64,000 nucleotides of DNA from an uncultured Prevotella sp. (GCA_946405145.1 CAMJGE010000004.1:62001-126000), one strand, 5' to 3'; positions 1-9,139 are shown, counted from the stretch's first letter. Numbers and translations: made by a program. Notes: generated by a model from the sequence alone, not told the origin.

Positions 1-558
1 ATCTGTCCTGTGCTCAACATGCTCAACACGAAGTACTTTATCTTCCCACTTCAGGGCGGTCAGACCGTACCCATTCAGAATCCATATGTCTATGGTAATG
101 CATGGATGGTGGATCAGATTTCTTATGTCAAGAATGCAAATGAAGAGATAGAGGCTGTCGGCAAGATAGACCTGCGCCATCAGGCTGTAGCCGACGAGAA
201 GTTTAAGACGCAGTTGGGCGAGGCTGCTGTACAAGATACTGCCAGCATCGTCAAGATCACCAGCTATGAGCCCAATCGCCTTACCTACGATGTCAATACG
301 GGCAAGGGCGGTGTACTTGTCTTCTCCGAGATTTACTATCCGGGATGGACGGCAACCGTCGATGGACAGAATGTGGAGTTAGGTCGTGTGAACTATATCC
401 TGCGTGCCATCCACATTGAGCCTGGTCAGCATCAGGTAAAGCTGGCCTTCTTCCCGAAGTCAGTGAACATGACGGAGACCGTTGCCTATATCGCCTTCGC
501 CATCCTACTGCTGATCATCGTTTATGTGATAGTAAGTCAATTCAGACGGAAGAAATGA
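1..558 (+). CDS. YfhO family membrane protein, C-terminal part (5' end outside window)
   Basis: The reading frame is open from base 1, so the start lies upstream and only the last 185 residues are seen. The visible part is a soluble, beta-rich segment containing YYPGWTATVDG and a GQHQVKLAFFPKS stretch, then one transmembrane helix near the C-terminus and a basic tail (QFRRKK). This matches the end of the large polytopic YfhO family, which in other bacteria is linked to glycosylation of cell-envelope polymers. The stop overlaps the start of the next gene by 4 bases (ATGA), so the two are probably translationally coupled. The family call rests on the C-terminal pattern only; substrate and partner are unknown. 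Confidence 0.75.
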   Translation: MCPVLNMLNTKYFIFPLQGGQTVPIQNPYVYGNAWMVDQISYVKNANEEIEAVGKIDLRHQAVADEKFKTQLGEAAVQDTASIVKITSYEPNRLTYDVNTGKGGVLVFSEIYYPGWTATVDGQNVELGRVNYILRAIHIEPGQHQVKLAFFPKSVNMTETVAYIAFAILLLIIVYVIVSQFRRKK

Positions 559-3095
559 AGAAGCTATTATCACTGCCGCCGAATCTGGTAGAGCCCTTTC
601 ACGATGTGACAGGACTGGATGCAGAGGATTATTTCTGCGCCTGTGATCCTGTTGGTCACCGACTGGGTAGTGGCGGTGGTACTACCTGGCTCCTTCAGGA
701 AGCCTGGAGACGTGAAGAGAGCAACTCTTTCGAGGAATGGCTCTCTAAGGAGAAACGTATTCTGATTCATGCCGGCGGACAAAGCAAACGACTGCCCAGC
801 TATGCAGTCTCCGGAAAGGTGCTCATGCCACTTCCCGTCTTCCGTTGGGAACGTGGCCAGAAGCTATCCCAGAATCTGCTCAGCGTACAACTGCCTCTGT
901 ATGAGAAGATGATGGCAAAGGCTCCTGACAACATCCATACGATGATTGTCAGCGGTGATGTGCTCATCCGTGCCACCCAACCTTTACAGCCTATCCCTGA
1001 GGCAGATGTGATCTGTTATGGACTATGGCTCGACGCCTCCGTCGCCAAGAATCACGGCGTGTTTGTCAGCAGTCGTCAGTCGCCTACGGTTCTGAAGCAG
1101 ATGCTGCAGAAGCCATCGGTACAGACACTGGGAGAGTTGCAGAAAGATCACTATTATCTGACCGATATCGGTGTATGGCTCTTAAGCGACAAAGCGGTTC
1201 AGCTCCTCATGGCGCATAGTGGTGCCAACGAGAAAGCGCTACATACCTACGATCTCTACAGCGAGTTCGGTTGTGCCCTTGGTACTGATCCCACGATGCC
1301 CGATGATGCTATCTCCCAACTCAGCGTTGCCATCTTGCCACTTGGGGGTGGAGAGTTCTACCATTTCGGTACCTCACGCGAGATGATCTCCTCTACCCTA
1401 CGCATCCAGAACTTAGTGAACGATCAGCGCGAGATCATGCACTTCGATCGTAAGCCGCATCCCTCTATCTTTGTTCAGAATGCGAAAACAGACATCTCCT
1501 TCACTGAGGAGAACACGAATATATGGATAGAAAACAGCCATATCGGTTCCCGTTGGACACTCACCCATGACCATGTGATTACGGGTGTACCTAAGAACGA
1601 CTGGGACATCAGTCTGGCACCTGGTGAGTGTATCGATGTCGTACCTGTAGGCGAATCCGATTATGAGATACGCCGTTACCGCATTGACGAGCCAGTGAAC
1701 AGCAACGAGTTGGCGGAACGTGCCAACCTGCGCCGACTCTTTGCACAGCGGGAGGCATTCCAACAGCAGAACTGGAGTGCAATGGCTCACAACTGGCGAC
1801 ACAGCGTATTCTACCAGCTCGACTTAGCCGATGCCGCCACCCAATTCCAGAAAGGCAACATACCCCTTCCACCGCCACTTACCGACGATGCGCCCCTGAT
1901 GACCCGCATCCACGACGCCATGTTCCGTGGTGATAGCGATAAGGCCTTTGCCCTGCTTCGTGAAGGACTGCTCTCACAGCAGAACAGTTCAATGCCATTA
2001 CCTACACGTTGCGTGGCTGATGATCAGATTGTATGGGGACGCTCCCCTGTACGTATCGACATTGCAGGTGGTTGGACCGATACCCCGCCCTATTGTCTGA
2101 TGGAAGGCGGCAATGTTATCAACTTCGCCATCGAGCTCAACGGACAGCCTCCACTCCAGACCTTTATCCGTCCGACGCATGAGCCACGGATCGTACTGCG
2201 TAGCATTGACCTTGGTGCCGTTGAGGTGGTAGAGACCGATGAACAACTCACCGACTTCATGCATGTGGGTTCCCCCTTCTCTATCCCCAAGGCTGCACTC
2301 GTACTCGCAGGCTTCAAGATGCAACAACTCGAAGCCTTCGGAGGCGGACTGGAACTCACGTTGCTCTCAGCCATCCCTGCCGGCAGCGGATTAGGCACTT
2401 CCAGCATTCTGGCAGCAACGGTTCTCGGAGCCCTCAGCGATTTCTGCGGGTTAGGCTGGGATAAGAATGAGATTGGTCGTCGCACCCTGATGCTGGAGCA
2501 GATGCTCACTACAGGAGGTGGTTGGCAGGATCAGTTTGGCGGAGTCTTCGGAGGTGTGAAACTGCTTCAGACAGATAAAGGCTTTGATCAGAGTCCGCAG
2601 GTGCGCTGGCTCCCCAACGACCTATGGACACAACCCGAATATCACCCCTGTCATCTGCTTTATTATACAGGCATCACCCGCACTGCCAAACAAATTCTGG
2701 CAGAGATTGTGCGCCGTATGTTCCTGAATCATGGTGAGGAACTACAACTGCTCCGTGAAATGAAAGCCCACACGATGGAGATGTACGAGGCTATCCAATG
2801 TGTTGATTTCCAGCGCATAGGTCTGCTCATGCGCAACACATGGCAACAGAACCAGTTGCTCGACAGCGGCACCAATCCTGCAGCCATCCAGCAGCTCACC
2901 AACTTGATCGACGACCTCTGTCTGGGTTACAAGTTACCAGGTGCAGGTGGTGGCGGTTATCTTTACATGATAGCGAAGGATCCTGAAGCAGCAGCCCGTA
3001 TCAAACAGATTCTCAACGAGAACCGTCAGAACCGTAATGCCCGTTTTGTAGAGATGTCGCTCTCCACAAAGGGCTTACAGGTCAGTAGAAGTTAA
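555..3095 (+). CDS. fkp: Bifunctional fucokinase / GDP-L-fucose pyrophosphorylase (Fkp-like)
   Basis: 846 residues with two catalytic halves. The N-terminal half has a nucleotidyltransferase-like loop (HAGGQSKRLP, about residue 72). The C-terminal half is a GHMP kinase: WGRSPVRIDIAGGWTDTPPY from about 493, the glycine-rich ATP loop PAGSGLGTSS at about 606, and PGAGGGGYLYM at about 794. Fkp of Bacteroides phosphorylates L-fucose and then makes GDP-L-fucose, salvaging host or dietary fucose for surface polysaccharides and glycoproteins. At 846 residues it is shorter than the roughly 950-residue Bacteroides enzyme. The 4-base overlap with the YfhO-like gene fits a shared role in envelope glycosylation. 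Gene-level call is firm; the substrate is by family. Confidence 0.88.
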   Translation: MKKLLSLPPNLVEPFHDVTGLDAEDYFCACDPVGHRLGSGGGTTWLLQEAWRREESNSFEEWLSKEKRILIHAGGQSKRLPSYAVSGKVLMPLPVFRWERGQKLSQNLLSVQLPLYEKMMAKAPDNIHTMIVSGDVLIRATQPLQPIPEADVICYGLWLDASVAKNHGVFVSSRQSPTVLKQMLQKPSVQTLGELQKDHYYLTDIGVWLLSDKAVQLLMAHSGANEKALHTYDLYSEFGCALGTDPTMPDDAISQLSVAILPLGGGEFYHFGTSREMISSTLRIQNLVNDQREIMHFDRKPHPSIFVQNAKTDISFTEENTNIWIENSHIGSRWTLTHDHVITGVPKNDWDISLAPGECIDVVPVGESDYEIRRYRIDEPVNSNELAERANLRRLFAQREAFQQQNWSAMAHNWRHSVFYQLDLADAATQFQKGNIPLPPPLTDDAPLMTRIHDAMFRGDSDKAFALLREGLLSQQNSSMPLPTRCVADDQIVWGRSPVRIDIAGGWTDTPPYCLMEGGNVINFAIELNGQPPLQTFIRPTHEPRIVLRSIDLGAVEVVETDEQLTDFMHVGSPFSIPKAALVLAGFKMQQLEAFGGGLELTLLSAIPAGSGLGTSSILAATVLGALSDFCGLGWDKNEIGRRTLMLEQMLTTGGGWQDQFGGVFGGVKLLQTDKGFDQSPQVRWLPNDLWTQPEYHPCHLLYYTGITRTAKQILAEIVRRMFLNHGEELQLLREMKAHTMEMYEAIQCVDFQRIGLLMRNTWQQNQLLDSGTNPAAIQQLTNLIDDLCLGYKLPGAGGGGYLYMIAKDPEAAARIKQILNENRQNRNARFVEMSLSTKGLQVSRS

Positions 3096-3119
3096 ACCCC
3101 TCAAACACATATAACAATT

Positions 3120-3749
3120 ATGAAAATAGGAATGATTGTAGCAATGGAAAAGGAACTGAAACAGCTCCGTCCGTTGTTCCCCGAAGACAAGGTGATTCTG
3201 CAGAAGAGCGGCATCGCCACCGTGAATGCAGCCATACAGGCTGTAGAAATGATCCGCCAGTACAAACCCGACGTCATCATCTCAAGTGGCTGTGCAGGCG
3301 GCAATGGCGACGATATCAATCTGCAGGATGTGGTAGTGAGTTCTGAGCTGACCTATCACGATGTGTATTGTGGCAAGGCCATCGACGAGACAACTATCTA
3401 TGGACAGGTACAGGGGTTGCCAGCACGCTATCAAGCCGATCCCTATCTGCTTGAGAAGGCACAGAAGGCAGGTGCAAAGCCTGGTCTTATTGTTACAGGC
3501 GACTGGTTTGTGGATTCGAAGGACAAGATGCGTGAGATCGTAGGTCACTTCCCTGAGGCAAAAGCCGTTGACATGGAGTCGTGCGCCATCGCGCAGGTGT
3601 GCTATATCTATAAGGTGCCCTTTATCTCGTTCCGTGTGATCAGTGATATTCCGCTTCGCGACACCGATGCCTCGATGTATCACAATTTCTGGGACACTGC
3701 CGCTGAGAAGTCATTCTACACCACCAGAACATTCATCGAAAGTCTTTGA
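3120..3749 (+). CDS. mtnN: 5'-methylthioadenosine/S-adenosylhomocysteine nucleosidase
   Basis: 209 residues, cytoplasmic. It starts MKIGMIVAMEKELK as in the family, has a glycine-rich SSGCAGG segment, the VDMESCAIAQV segment carrying the catalytic-site glutamate, and ISDIP near the end. The enzyme cleaves methylthioadenosine and S-adenosylhomocysteine to adenine plus the thioribose sugar. It is followed 26 bases later by luxS, which uses its product S-ribosylhomocysteine, so the two form a two-gene methyl-cycle operon. It is slightly shorter than the usual roughly 230 residues but has no obvious gap. Confidence 0.93.
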   Translation: MKIGMIVAMEKELKQLRPLFPEDKVILQKSGIATVNAAIQAVEMIRQYKPDVIISSGCAGGNGDDINLQDVVVSSELTYHDVYCGKAIDETTIYGQVQGLPARYQADPYLLEKAQKAGAKPGLIVTGDWFVDSKDKMREIVGHFPEAKAVDMESCAIAQVCYIYKVPFISFRVISDIPLRDTDASMYHNFWDTAAEKSFYTTRTFIESL

Positions 3750-3775
3750 AAGGTAAAAAGTAAAAAGGTAAAAAT

Positions 3776-4270
3776 ATGGAAGTCATTCAGAGTTTCACTA
3801 TCGATCATACCCACTTGAAGCCAGGTATATACGTATCACGTGAGGATAAGGGATTCACAACATTCGACCTGCGTATCACAGAGCCCAACAAGGAGCCCGC
3901 CGTAGCGCCAGCTGCTATGCACAGTCTGGAACATCTGATGGCTACCTGGTTCCGTAATTCTGAAGCAAAAGAAGATGTGGTGTATGTGGGACCTATGGGA
4001 TGCCTCACAGGTATGTATATCATCATGACGGGAACTTATACCGTAGAGGACATGCGACGCCTCACCATCGCGTGTCTCCAGTGGATTCTCACGCAGACGG
4101 AAGTGCCCGCCACCCGTCCAGAGGCTTGCGGCAACTATCTGCTTCACGATCTCCCCATGTGTAAATGGGAAAGTGCCCGCTATCTGGATCGCCTGCAGAA
4201 CGATTTCCACTGCGAATATACCAAGCTCCAGATTACCCTTGAAGACGGCAAAGTCTTTGCCGACGCTTAA
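3776..4270 (+). CDS. luxS: S-ribosylhomocysteine lyase
   Basis: 164 residues. The metal-binding HSLEH motif (HxxEH) is at about residue 48, the catalytic-cysteine segment GPMGCLTG follows, and a later cysteine lies in DLPMCKWES. LuxS converts S-ribosylhomocysteine to homocysteine and 4,5-dihydroxy-2,3-pentanedione, the precursor of autoinducer-2. It lies directly after mtnN, its substrate supplier. The spacer is A-rich (repeated GTAAAAA) and serves as the leader for translation. A strong hairpin follows the stop codon. Confidence 0.95.
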   Translation: MEVIQSFTIDHTHLKPGIYVSREDKGFTTFDLRITEPNKEPAVAPAAMHSLEHLMATWFRNSEAKEDVVYVGPMGCLTGMYIIMTGTYTVEDMRRLTIACLQWILTQTEVPATRPEACGNYLLHDLPMCKWESARYLDRLQNDFHCEYTKLQITLEDGKVFADA

Positions 4271-4272
4271 AC

Positions 4273-4304
4273 AATAATCCCCAACCAAATGGCTGGGGAT
4301 TATT
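4273..4304. terminator. Bidirectional terminator between luxS and typA
   Basis: An 11-bp perfect stem: AATAATCCCCA at 4273-4283 pairs with TGGGGATTATT at 4294-4304, with a 10-base loop. It begins two bases after the luxS stop. The inverted A/T-rich flanks let it act in both directions between these convergent genes. Confidence 0.8.
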
Positions 4305-4352
4305 GATTATACTTTATTTGCCTTGACCTACGGCCGAGCCCACTCACGCTCG

Positions 4353-4377
4353 ATAGAGTAAATCTATTTGACTCTAT
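4353..4377 (-). other. Hairpin at the typA stop codon
   Basis: ATAGAGT at 4353-4359 pairs with ACTCTAT at 4371-4377 around an 11-base loop. It overlaps the typA stop codon and has no T tract. It may help 3'-end stability, with the hairpin at 4273-4304 as the real terminator. Confidence 0.4.
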
Positions 4378-6182
4378 ACTCGCTTAATCGTGGCCTTTTT
4401 ACGCTGATCATGATCCAGGATGGTCTTACGCATACGCATGGACTTCGGCGTGACCTCCACCAGCTCATCCTGTTTGATATACTCCAGGCATTCCTCCAGC
4501 GACATCACTGTCTTTGGAATGATTCGGGCTTTCTCGTCAGTACCTGAGGCACGCACGTTGGTGAGCTGCTTAGCTTTGCACACATTCACCACCAGGTCGT
4601 TGTCATGCACGTGCTCACCTACTACCTGTCCCATATAGACATCCTCGCCCGGATCGATGAAGAACTTACCACGATCCTGCAATTTATCGATGGCGTAGGC
4701 AAAAGCATTACCCGTATCCATAGAGATCATTGAACCATTCACACGACGCTCAATCTCACCCTTATACGGCTGATACTCCTTGAAACGATGGGCCATGATA
4801 GCCTCACCCTGACTGGCTGTCAGCACATTGGTACGCAGACCGATGATACCACGAGAGGGGATATCAAACTCGATATTCACACGTTCACCCTGACTCTCCA
4901 TCGAGGTCATCTCACCCTTACGACGGGTTACCATATCGATCATCTTCGAAGAGAACTCCTCGGGCACGTTGATGGTTAGCTCTTCTACCGGCTCGTGCTT
5001 CACGCCGTCGATCTCCTTATAGATCACCTGAGGCTGACCCACCTGCAACTCATAACCCTCACGACGCATCGTCTCCACCAATACAGAGAGGTGCAGCACG
5101 CCACGACCAGAGACAATCCACTTATCCGTAGAGTCCTCAAACGGCTCCACACGCAGTGCAAGGTTCTTCTCAAGTTCCTTCTCCAGACGGTCGTTGATAT
5201 GGCGCGAGGTCACAAACTTACCCTCCTTACCAAAGAAGGGAGAGTCGTTGATCATAAAGAGCATCGACATCGTAGGCTCGTCGATAGCAATAGGAGGCAG
5301 CGGCTCTGGATTCTCGAAATCACAAATGGTGTCGCCAATCTCAAATTTATCCAGTCCAATAACAGCACAGATATCACCACACTCCACCTCATCGGTACGG
5401 ATATGGCCCATACCATCGAAGGTGTGGAGCTCCTTGATCTTCGTCTTCTCCATCTTACCATCACGATGGGCTATCGTTACCTGCATACCGTCTTTCAAGG
5501 AACCACGATGTACGCGACCTACGGCGATACGTCCCTGATAACTTGAATAGTCGAGTGATGTAATAAGCATCTGAGGGGTACCTTCTATCTGCTTAGGGGC
5601 AGGAATCACCTCCACAATCTTATCCAGCAGATAAGTGATGTTGTCAGTAGGCTTCTTCCAGTCTTCACCCATCCAACCGTTCTTGGCAGAACCATATACA
5701 ACGGGGAAGTCCAGCTGATCCTCTGTGGCATTCAGTGAGAACATCAGGTCGAACACCATCTCATAGACCTCTTCAGGACGACAGTTAGGCTTATCCACCT
5801 TGTTGACAACCACGATGGGTTTCAGACCAATCTGAAGTGCCTTCTGAAGTACGAAACGTGTCTGAGGCATCGGACCCTCGAAGGCATCCACCAGCAACAG
5901 ACAGCCGTCTGCCATGTTCAGCACACGCTCCACCTCGCCACCGAAATCTGAGTGACCTGGGGTATCAATAATGTTAATCTTCGTTCCTTTCCAATTGATG
6001 CTCACGTTCTTCGAGAGAATGGTGATACCACGCTCACGCTCCAGATCGTTAGCATCCAACACTTGATTGCTGAGATTCTGTCCCTCACGGAAGAGATTTC
6101 CAGCCAGCATCATCTTATCGACCAATGTGGTCTTACCATGATCGACATGCGCAATAATTGCGATATTTCTGATATCCTGCAT
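4374..6182 (-). CDS. typA: Translational GTPase TypA/BipA
   Basis: 602 residues, the normal family length. The G1 loop AHVDHGKTT is at about residue 10, the G2-region RGIT at about 50, DTPGHSDF (G3) near 75 and NKVDK (G4) near 130; EF-G-like domains and the BipA C-terminal domain follow. It binds the 70S ribosome and is used in ribosome assembly and stress adaptation. It is transcribed divergently from rpsO; a -7 element for it sits 26 bases before the start codon. Confidence 0.95.
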   Translation of the reverse strand: MQDIRNIAIIAHVDHGKTTLVDKMMLAGNLFREGQNLSNQVLDANDLERERGITILSKNVSINWKGTKINIIDTPGHSDFGGEVERVLNMADGCLLLVDAFEGPMPQTRFVLQKALQIGLKPIVVVNKVDKPNCRPEEVYEMVFDLMFSLNATEDQLDFPVVYGSAKNGWMGEDWKKPTDNITYLLDKIVEVIPAPKQIEGTPQMLITSLDYSSYQGRIAVGRVHRGSLKDGMQVTIAHRDGKMEKTKIKELHTFDGMGHIRTDEVECGDICAVIGLDKFEIGDTICDFENPEPLPPIAIDEPTMSMLFMINDSPFFGKEGKFVTSRHINDRLEKELEKNLALRVEPFEDSTDKWIVSGRGVLHLSVLVETMRREGYELQVGQPQVIYKEIDGVKHEPVEELTINVPEEFSSKMIDMVTRRKGEMTSMESQGERVNIEFDIPSRGIIGLRTNVLTASQGEAIMAHRFKEYQPYKGEIERRVNGSMISMDTGNAFAYAIDKLQDRGKFFIDPGEDVYMGQVVGEHVHDNDLVVNVCKAKQLTNVRASGTDEKARIIPKTVMSLEECLEYIKQDELVEVTPKSMRMRKTILDHDQRKKATIKRV

Positions 6183-6205
6183 ACCTATTAATATAAAAAC
6201 GGGTG

Positions 6206-6213
6206 CAAAGGTA
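6206..6213 (-). promoter_or_regulatory. typA -7 promoter element
   Basis: On the minus strand the sequence reads TACCTTTG, a match to the Bacteroidetes -7 consensus TAnnTTTG. No TTTG is found at the ideal -33 spacing. Confidence 0.6.
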
Positions 6214-6231
6214 CAACTTTTTTTGGAAATA

Positions 6232-6263
6232 TTTGGTATTTATTCAAATTATTCGTACCTTTG
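6232..6263 (+). promoter_or_regulatory. rpsO promoter
   Basis: TTTG (6232-6235), a 20-base spacer, then TACCTTTG (6256-6263): an ideal match to the Bacteroidetes primary sigma factor consensus. It predicts a start near 6270 and a leader of about 105 bases. Confidence 0.8.
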
Positions 6264-6271
6264 CACCCGCA

Positions 6272-6364
6272 TTTCGGAAAATCCGAAGCATTTGATGACG
6301 TCAACCACCAGTGATTAGGCAGGAACACACGTCTGAAAGATGTTATTGCAAAACAATTAATCAC
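6272..6364 (+). promoter_or_regulatory. rpsO leader with two hairpins, possible autoregulatory element
   Basis: The 5' untranslated region holds a small hairpin (TTCGG pairing with CCGAA, about 6273-6286) and a long-range pairing of GTGATTA at 6311-6317 with TAATCAC at 6358-6364, which ends 10 bases before the ATG. In other bacteria S15 represses its own translation by binding its leader. Here that is an inference from structure and position only. Confidence 0.4.
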
Positions 6365-6374
6365 ATTTTAAATT

Positions 6375-6644
6375 ATGTATTTAGACAAAGCCAAGAAGGA
6401 AGAGATCTTCGGTCAGTATGGCAAGAGCACCACTGACACTGGTTCTGCAGAGGCACAGATTGCTCTTTTCTCTTACCGCATCTCTCACCTGACAGAGCAC
6501 CTGAAGAAGAATCACAAGGACCACAACACAGCTCGTTCACTGACGATGCTCGTTGGTAAGCGCCGTAAGTTGCTGAAGTACCTTTACAACAAGGACATCA
6601 ACCGCTACCGTGCTATCATTAAGGCCCTCGGTCTTCGTAAGTAA
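6375..6644 (+). CDS. rpsO: 30S ribosomal protein S15
   Basis: 89 residues, the standard length. The sequence has the S15 signature around TGSAEAQIALFSYRISHLTEHLKK (split here as two visible motifs, TGSAEAQI and HLTEHL) and the LVGKRRKLLKYL segment. It binds 16S rRNA early in 30S assembly. It is monocistronic, with its own promoter and terminator. Confidence 0.97.
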   Translation: MYLDKAKKEEIFGQYGKSTTDTGSAEAQIALFSYRISHLTEHLKKNHKDHNTARSLTMLVGKRRKLLKYLYNKDINRYRAIIKALGLRK

Positions 6645-6657
6645 TCACAAACATGTT

Positions 6658-6682
6658 AAAGCCTCGCAGATTGCGGGGCTTT
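6658..6682 (+). terminator. rpsO terminator
   Basis: AAAGCCTCGCA at 6658-6668 pairs with TGCGGGGCTTT at 6672-6682 (one T-G wobble), followed by a T run to 6686. A classic intrinsic terminator 13 bases after rpsO. The next gene's ATG starts only 7 bases beyond it. Confidence 0.88.
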
Positions 6683-6688
6683 TTTTGA

Positions 6689-8074
6689 ATGAAGAAAGTA
6701 AAGAACAGCGAACTGCTCCTCTCCTATATCCGAGAAGGTAAAGCGATGACGGGTCGTGAGAAGCTGGCCCTGATTACTCAGTTGAGTATCCCCAGCATTC
6801 TGGCCCAGATATCCGCCACCGTGATGTTTTTCATCGATGCATCGATGGTGGGACATCTTGGTGCCAGGGCATCTGCGGCTATCGGACTCGTAGAGACCAC
6901 CGGGTGGCTGATGGGCGGACTGTCGCATGCAGCGTCGCTGGGCTTTTCCGTACAAGTGGCGCACTTCATTGGTGCCAACGACTTTGAGGCAGCTCGTCGT
7001 GTACTTCGTCAATCACTGATCTGCTGTCTCATATGGTCACTGATGATGACAACCATTGGTATCGGCATCTCACCCTTCCTCCCCTATTGGCTCGGCGGCA
7101 GTGCAGAGATAGCCCATGATGCCTCACTTTACTTTGCTATCTTTGCCTTCTGCGGCATTTTCTTCCAGGCAGAAGGTCTGGCTGGTTCGATGCTGAAGTG
7201 TTCCGGCAACATGAAGATTCCCTCTGTCCTTAATATCTGCATGTGTCTGATGGATGTGGTGTTCAACTACATCTTTATATACGTGATGAATCTGGGAGTG
7301 ACGGGGGCTGCCATAGGCACAGGACTTGCCATGCTGGTGACAGCCTGTCTGATGCTCTATTTCCTGCTGGTGAAGTCGAAGATGCTTTCACTCAAGGGAC
7401 GTCCCGGATCCTTCAAGCCAAGAATAGACACTGTGAGCACCGCTGTCAAGATTGGAGCCCCCATGGGATTGCAGCACATGCTGATGGGTGGTGCCCAGAT
7501 TGTAAGTACATTGATTGTGGCACCCCTTGGCACCATTGCCATTGCCGCACATTCCTTGGCTATCACAGTAGAGAGTCTCTGTTACATGCCTGGCTACGGC
7601 ATTGCTGAAGCTGCCACCACCCTTGTAGGACAAGGCATTGGCGCAGGCCAGAAACTACTAACACGCTCCTTTGCCCGATTGTCTGTTGGGTTAGGCATCT
7701 CGGTGATGACGTTGATGGGTGTGCTGATGTGGATCTTTGCTCCACAGCTGATGGGCATCATGTCACCCGTTGAAGAGGTGATCTCCCTCGGTACAGAGGT
7801 GCTTCGCATTGAGGCTTGGGCAGAACCGATGTTTGCAGCCTCTATCGTCGTGAACGGCATCTTCATCGGAGCAGGTGACACACTGATTCCAGCAGCTATC
7901 AGTCTATGTTCCATGTGGTTTGTCCGTCTCACCTTGGCAGCAGGTCTTGCACCGAAATATGGCTTGAAAGGTGTGTGGACGGCAATGGCTATTGAACTCA
8001 TCTTCCGAGGCTGCTGTTTCCTGACACGACTGTTCAAAGGAAGCTGGACAGAGAAACTGAAAGTTAATAGTTGA
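6689..8074 (+). CDS. MATE family efflux transporter
   Basis: 461 residues, inner membrane, about 12 hydrophobic helices in two similar halves, as in MATE (NorM/DinF-type) exporters of drugs and metabolites driven by Na+ or H+. The first helix carries SIPSILAQISATVMFFIDASMVG, typical of the family (quoted here only as SIPSILAQ and FFIDASMVGHLG). The ATG at 6689 lies only 7 bases past the rpsO terminator. The downstream ATG at 6746 (MTGREKLAL) is a possible alternative start that leaves room for a leader. The stop abuts the cyclophilin gene, so the two are likely co-transcribed. The substrate cannot be told. Confidence 0.88.
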   Translation: MKKVKNSELLLSYIREGKAMTGREKLALITQLSIPSILAQISATVMFFIDASMVGHLGARASAAIGLVETTGWLMGGLSHAASLGFSVQVAHFIGANDFEAARRVLRQSLICCLIWSLMMTTIGIGISPFLPYWLGGSAEIAHDASLYFAIFAFCGIFFQAEGLAGSMLKCSGNMKIPSVLNICMCLMDVVFNYIFIYVMNLGVTGAAIGTGLAMLVTACLMLYFLLVKSKMLSLKGRPGSFKPRIDTVSTAVKIGAPMGLQHMLMGGAQIVSTLIVAPLGTIAIAAHSLAITVESLCYMPGYGIAEAATTLVGQGIGAGQKLLTRSFARLSVGLGISVMTLMGVLMWIFAPQLMGIMSPVEEVISLGTEVLRIEAWAEPMFAASIVVNGIFIGAGDTLIPAAISLCSMWFVRLTLAAGLAPKYGLKGVWTAMAIELIFRGCCFLTRLFKGSWTEKLKVNS

Positions 8075-8079
8075 TAGAT

Positions 8080-8847
8080 ATGATGACTAAAACAAAGCAT
8101 TTTCTATGGGGATTTGTCCTCACAGTATCTTTATTCCCCTCAGTGATGTTCGCTCAGACCAAGAATACTGAGGTACTGTTTGAAACCACTGCAGGTAATA
8201 TCCGCATCGCCCTTTACGACGAGACGCCACAGACCCGCGACAACTTCCTGAAGATGACGAAGATGGGTATCTACGACTCGTTGCTCATCCATCGGGTCAT
8301 CAAGGACTTTATGATTCAGAGTGGTGACACCAATAGTAAGCATGCCAAACCAGGACAGCTGTTAGGTACTGGCGACTTCGACTATACCATCGAAGCAGAG
8401 TTCCGTTTGCCGCAGATTTTCCATCGTCGTGGTGCTGTAGCAATGGCGCGTGAGGGTGAAAAAGTAAATCCTGAACGTCGTTCTTCAGCCTGTCAGTTCT
8501 ATATTGTCTGGGGAAAGGTGCGCAACGACATGCAGTTAGCTAAGATTCAGGAGAAGCTCGACTCTGCCACCCAAGGTCAGGTAAAGCTGACACCCGAAAT
8601 GCTGGAGGTATATAAGACCATAGGCGGTGCCCCTCATCTCGACGGACAATATACCGTTTTTGGCGAAGTGGTTGAAGGTCTTGATATCGTAGAGAAGATA
8701 CAAGCAGTAGAGACTGACAAGAACGATCGTCCACTGGAAGATATCAGGATTCTAAAAGCTACAGTGACAAAGGATCTCCCCCAGCCCAAACAAGAAAAGA
8801 AGATACCTGTTAAGAAGAAAATCGTCAAGACTGTACGATGTAAATAG
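8080..8847 (+). CDS. Periplasmic cyclophilin-type peptidyl-prolyl isomerase
   Basis: 255 residues from the ATG at 8080 (a second ATG is at 8083). The N-terminus is a signal peptide ending near MFAQ, so the product is exported but not lipidated. The cyclophilin core follows: FETTAGNIRIALYD, then FHRVIKD-like IHRVIKDFMIQSGD, and the AMAREG and FYIVWG segments. It speeds proline cis-trans isomerisation during folding of exported proteins. The tail is lysine-rich. It follows the MATE gene by 5 bases; the upstream in-frame TTG at 8071 is less likely as a start. Confidence 0.88.
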   Translation: MMTKTKHFLWGFVLTVSLFPSVMFAQTKNTEVLFETTAGNIRIALYDETPQTRDNFLKMTKMGIYDSLLIHRVIKDFMIQSGDTNSKHAKPGQLLGTGDFDYTIEAEFRLPQIFHRRGAVAMAREGEKVNPERRSSACQFYIVWGKVRNDMQLAKIQEKLDSATQGQVKLTPEMLEVYKTIGGAPHLDGQYTVFGEVVEGLDIVEKIQAVETDKNDRPLEDIRILKATVTKDLPQPKQEKKIPVKKKIVKTVRCK

Positions 8848-8849
8848 AC

Positions 8850-9126
8850 AAAAAAAAGCCGCTCAAGGGTCATCAACGACTCAAGGGCGGCGCCAACAAT
8901 CTATGAATAACTAAAAACCTTTTCTGAAAGAAACGGAGTGTCACCACTGCGTCTGTTATCCTTACTAGCAAATCTTTCTAACACCTTAGAAAAAACCTAT
9001 TGCCAATCAAAATAATAAACCTAAAACTAAAATCTAACTATTAACTCTAACTAAAACCTAAATTCTATCTTTACTTAACTAATACCTCGTGTTTGTGATT
9101 CTATTGAAGTATCTTTTGTCTTTTGA
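8850..9126 (-). ncRNA. Putative ORF-less RNA of about 275 nt
   Basis: Reading the minus strand, a promoter -7 TACCTTTG (9132-9139) is followed by about 275 bases ending in a GC hairpin and eight T. There is no ATG on this strand between the promoter and the terminator hairpin, and stop codons are dense. The first 25 bases after the -7 box match the leader of the 30-residue peptide gene at 10167-10259 almost exactly (shared GTCAAAAGACAAA). The body is A/T-rich with repeated TTAGTT words. No RNA family was recognised. It could be a small regulatory RNA or a decayed relative of the peptide gene. The rest of the 8848-9256 gap holds only the promoter and two palindromes. Confidence 0.5.
8858..8891 (-). 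terminator. Terminator of the putative RNA
   Basis: On the minus strand GCCGC pairs with GCGGC, enclosing a direct repeat of CCTTGAG, and eight T follow (8850-8857). The T tract is only on this side, so it works for minus-strand transcription. Confidence 0.6.
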
Positions 9127-9131
9127 CACTG

Positions 9132-9139
9132 CAAAGGTA
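9132..9139 (-). promoter_or_regulatory. Promoter -7 element of the putative RNA
   Basis: TACCTTTG on the minus strand, with a near-match to the -33 box (ATTG) about 20 bases upstream. The sequence just downstream is shared with the promoter at 10316-10323. Confidence 0.6.
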
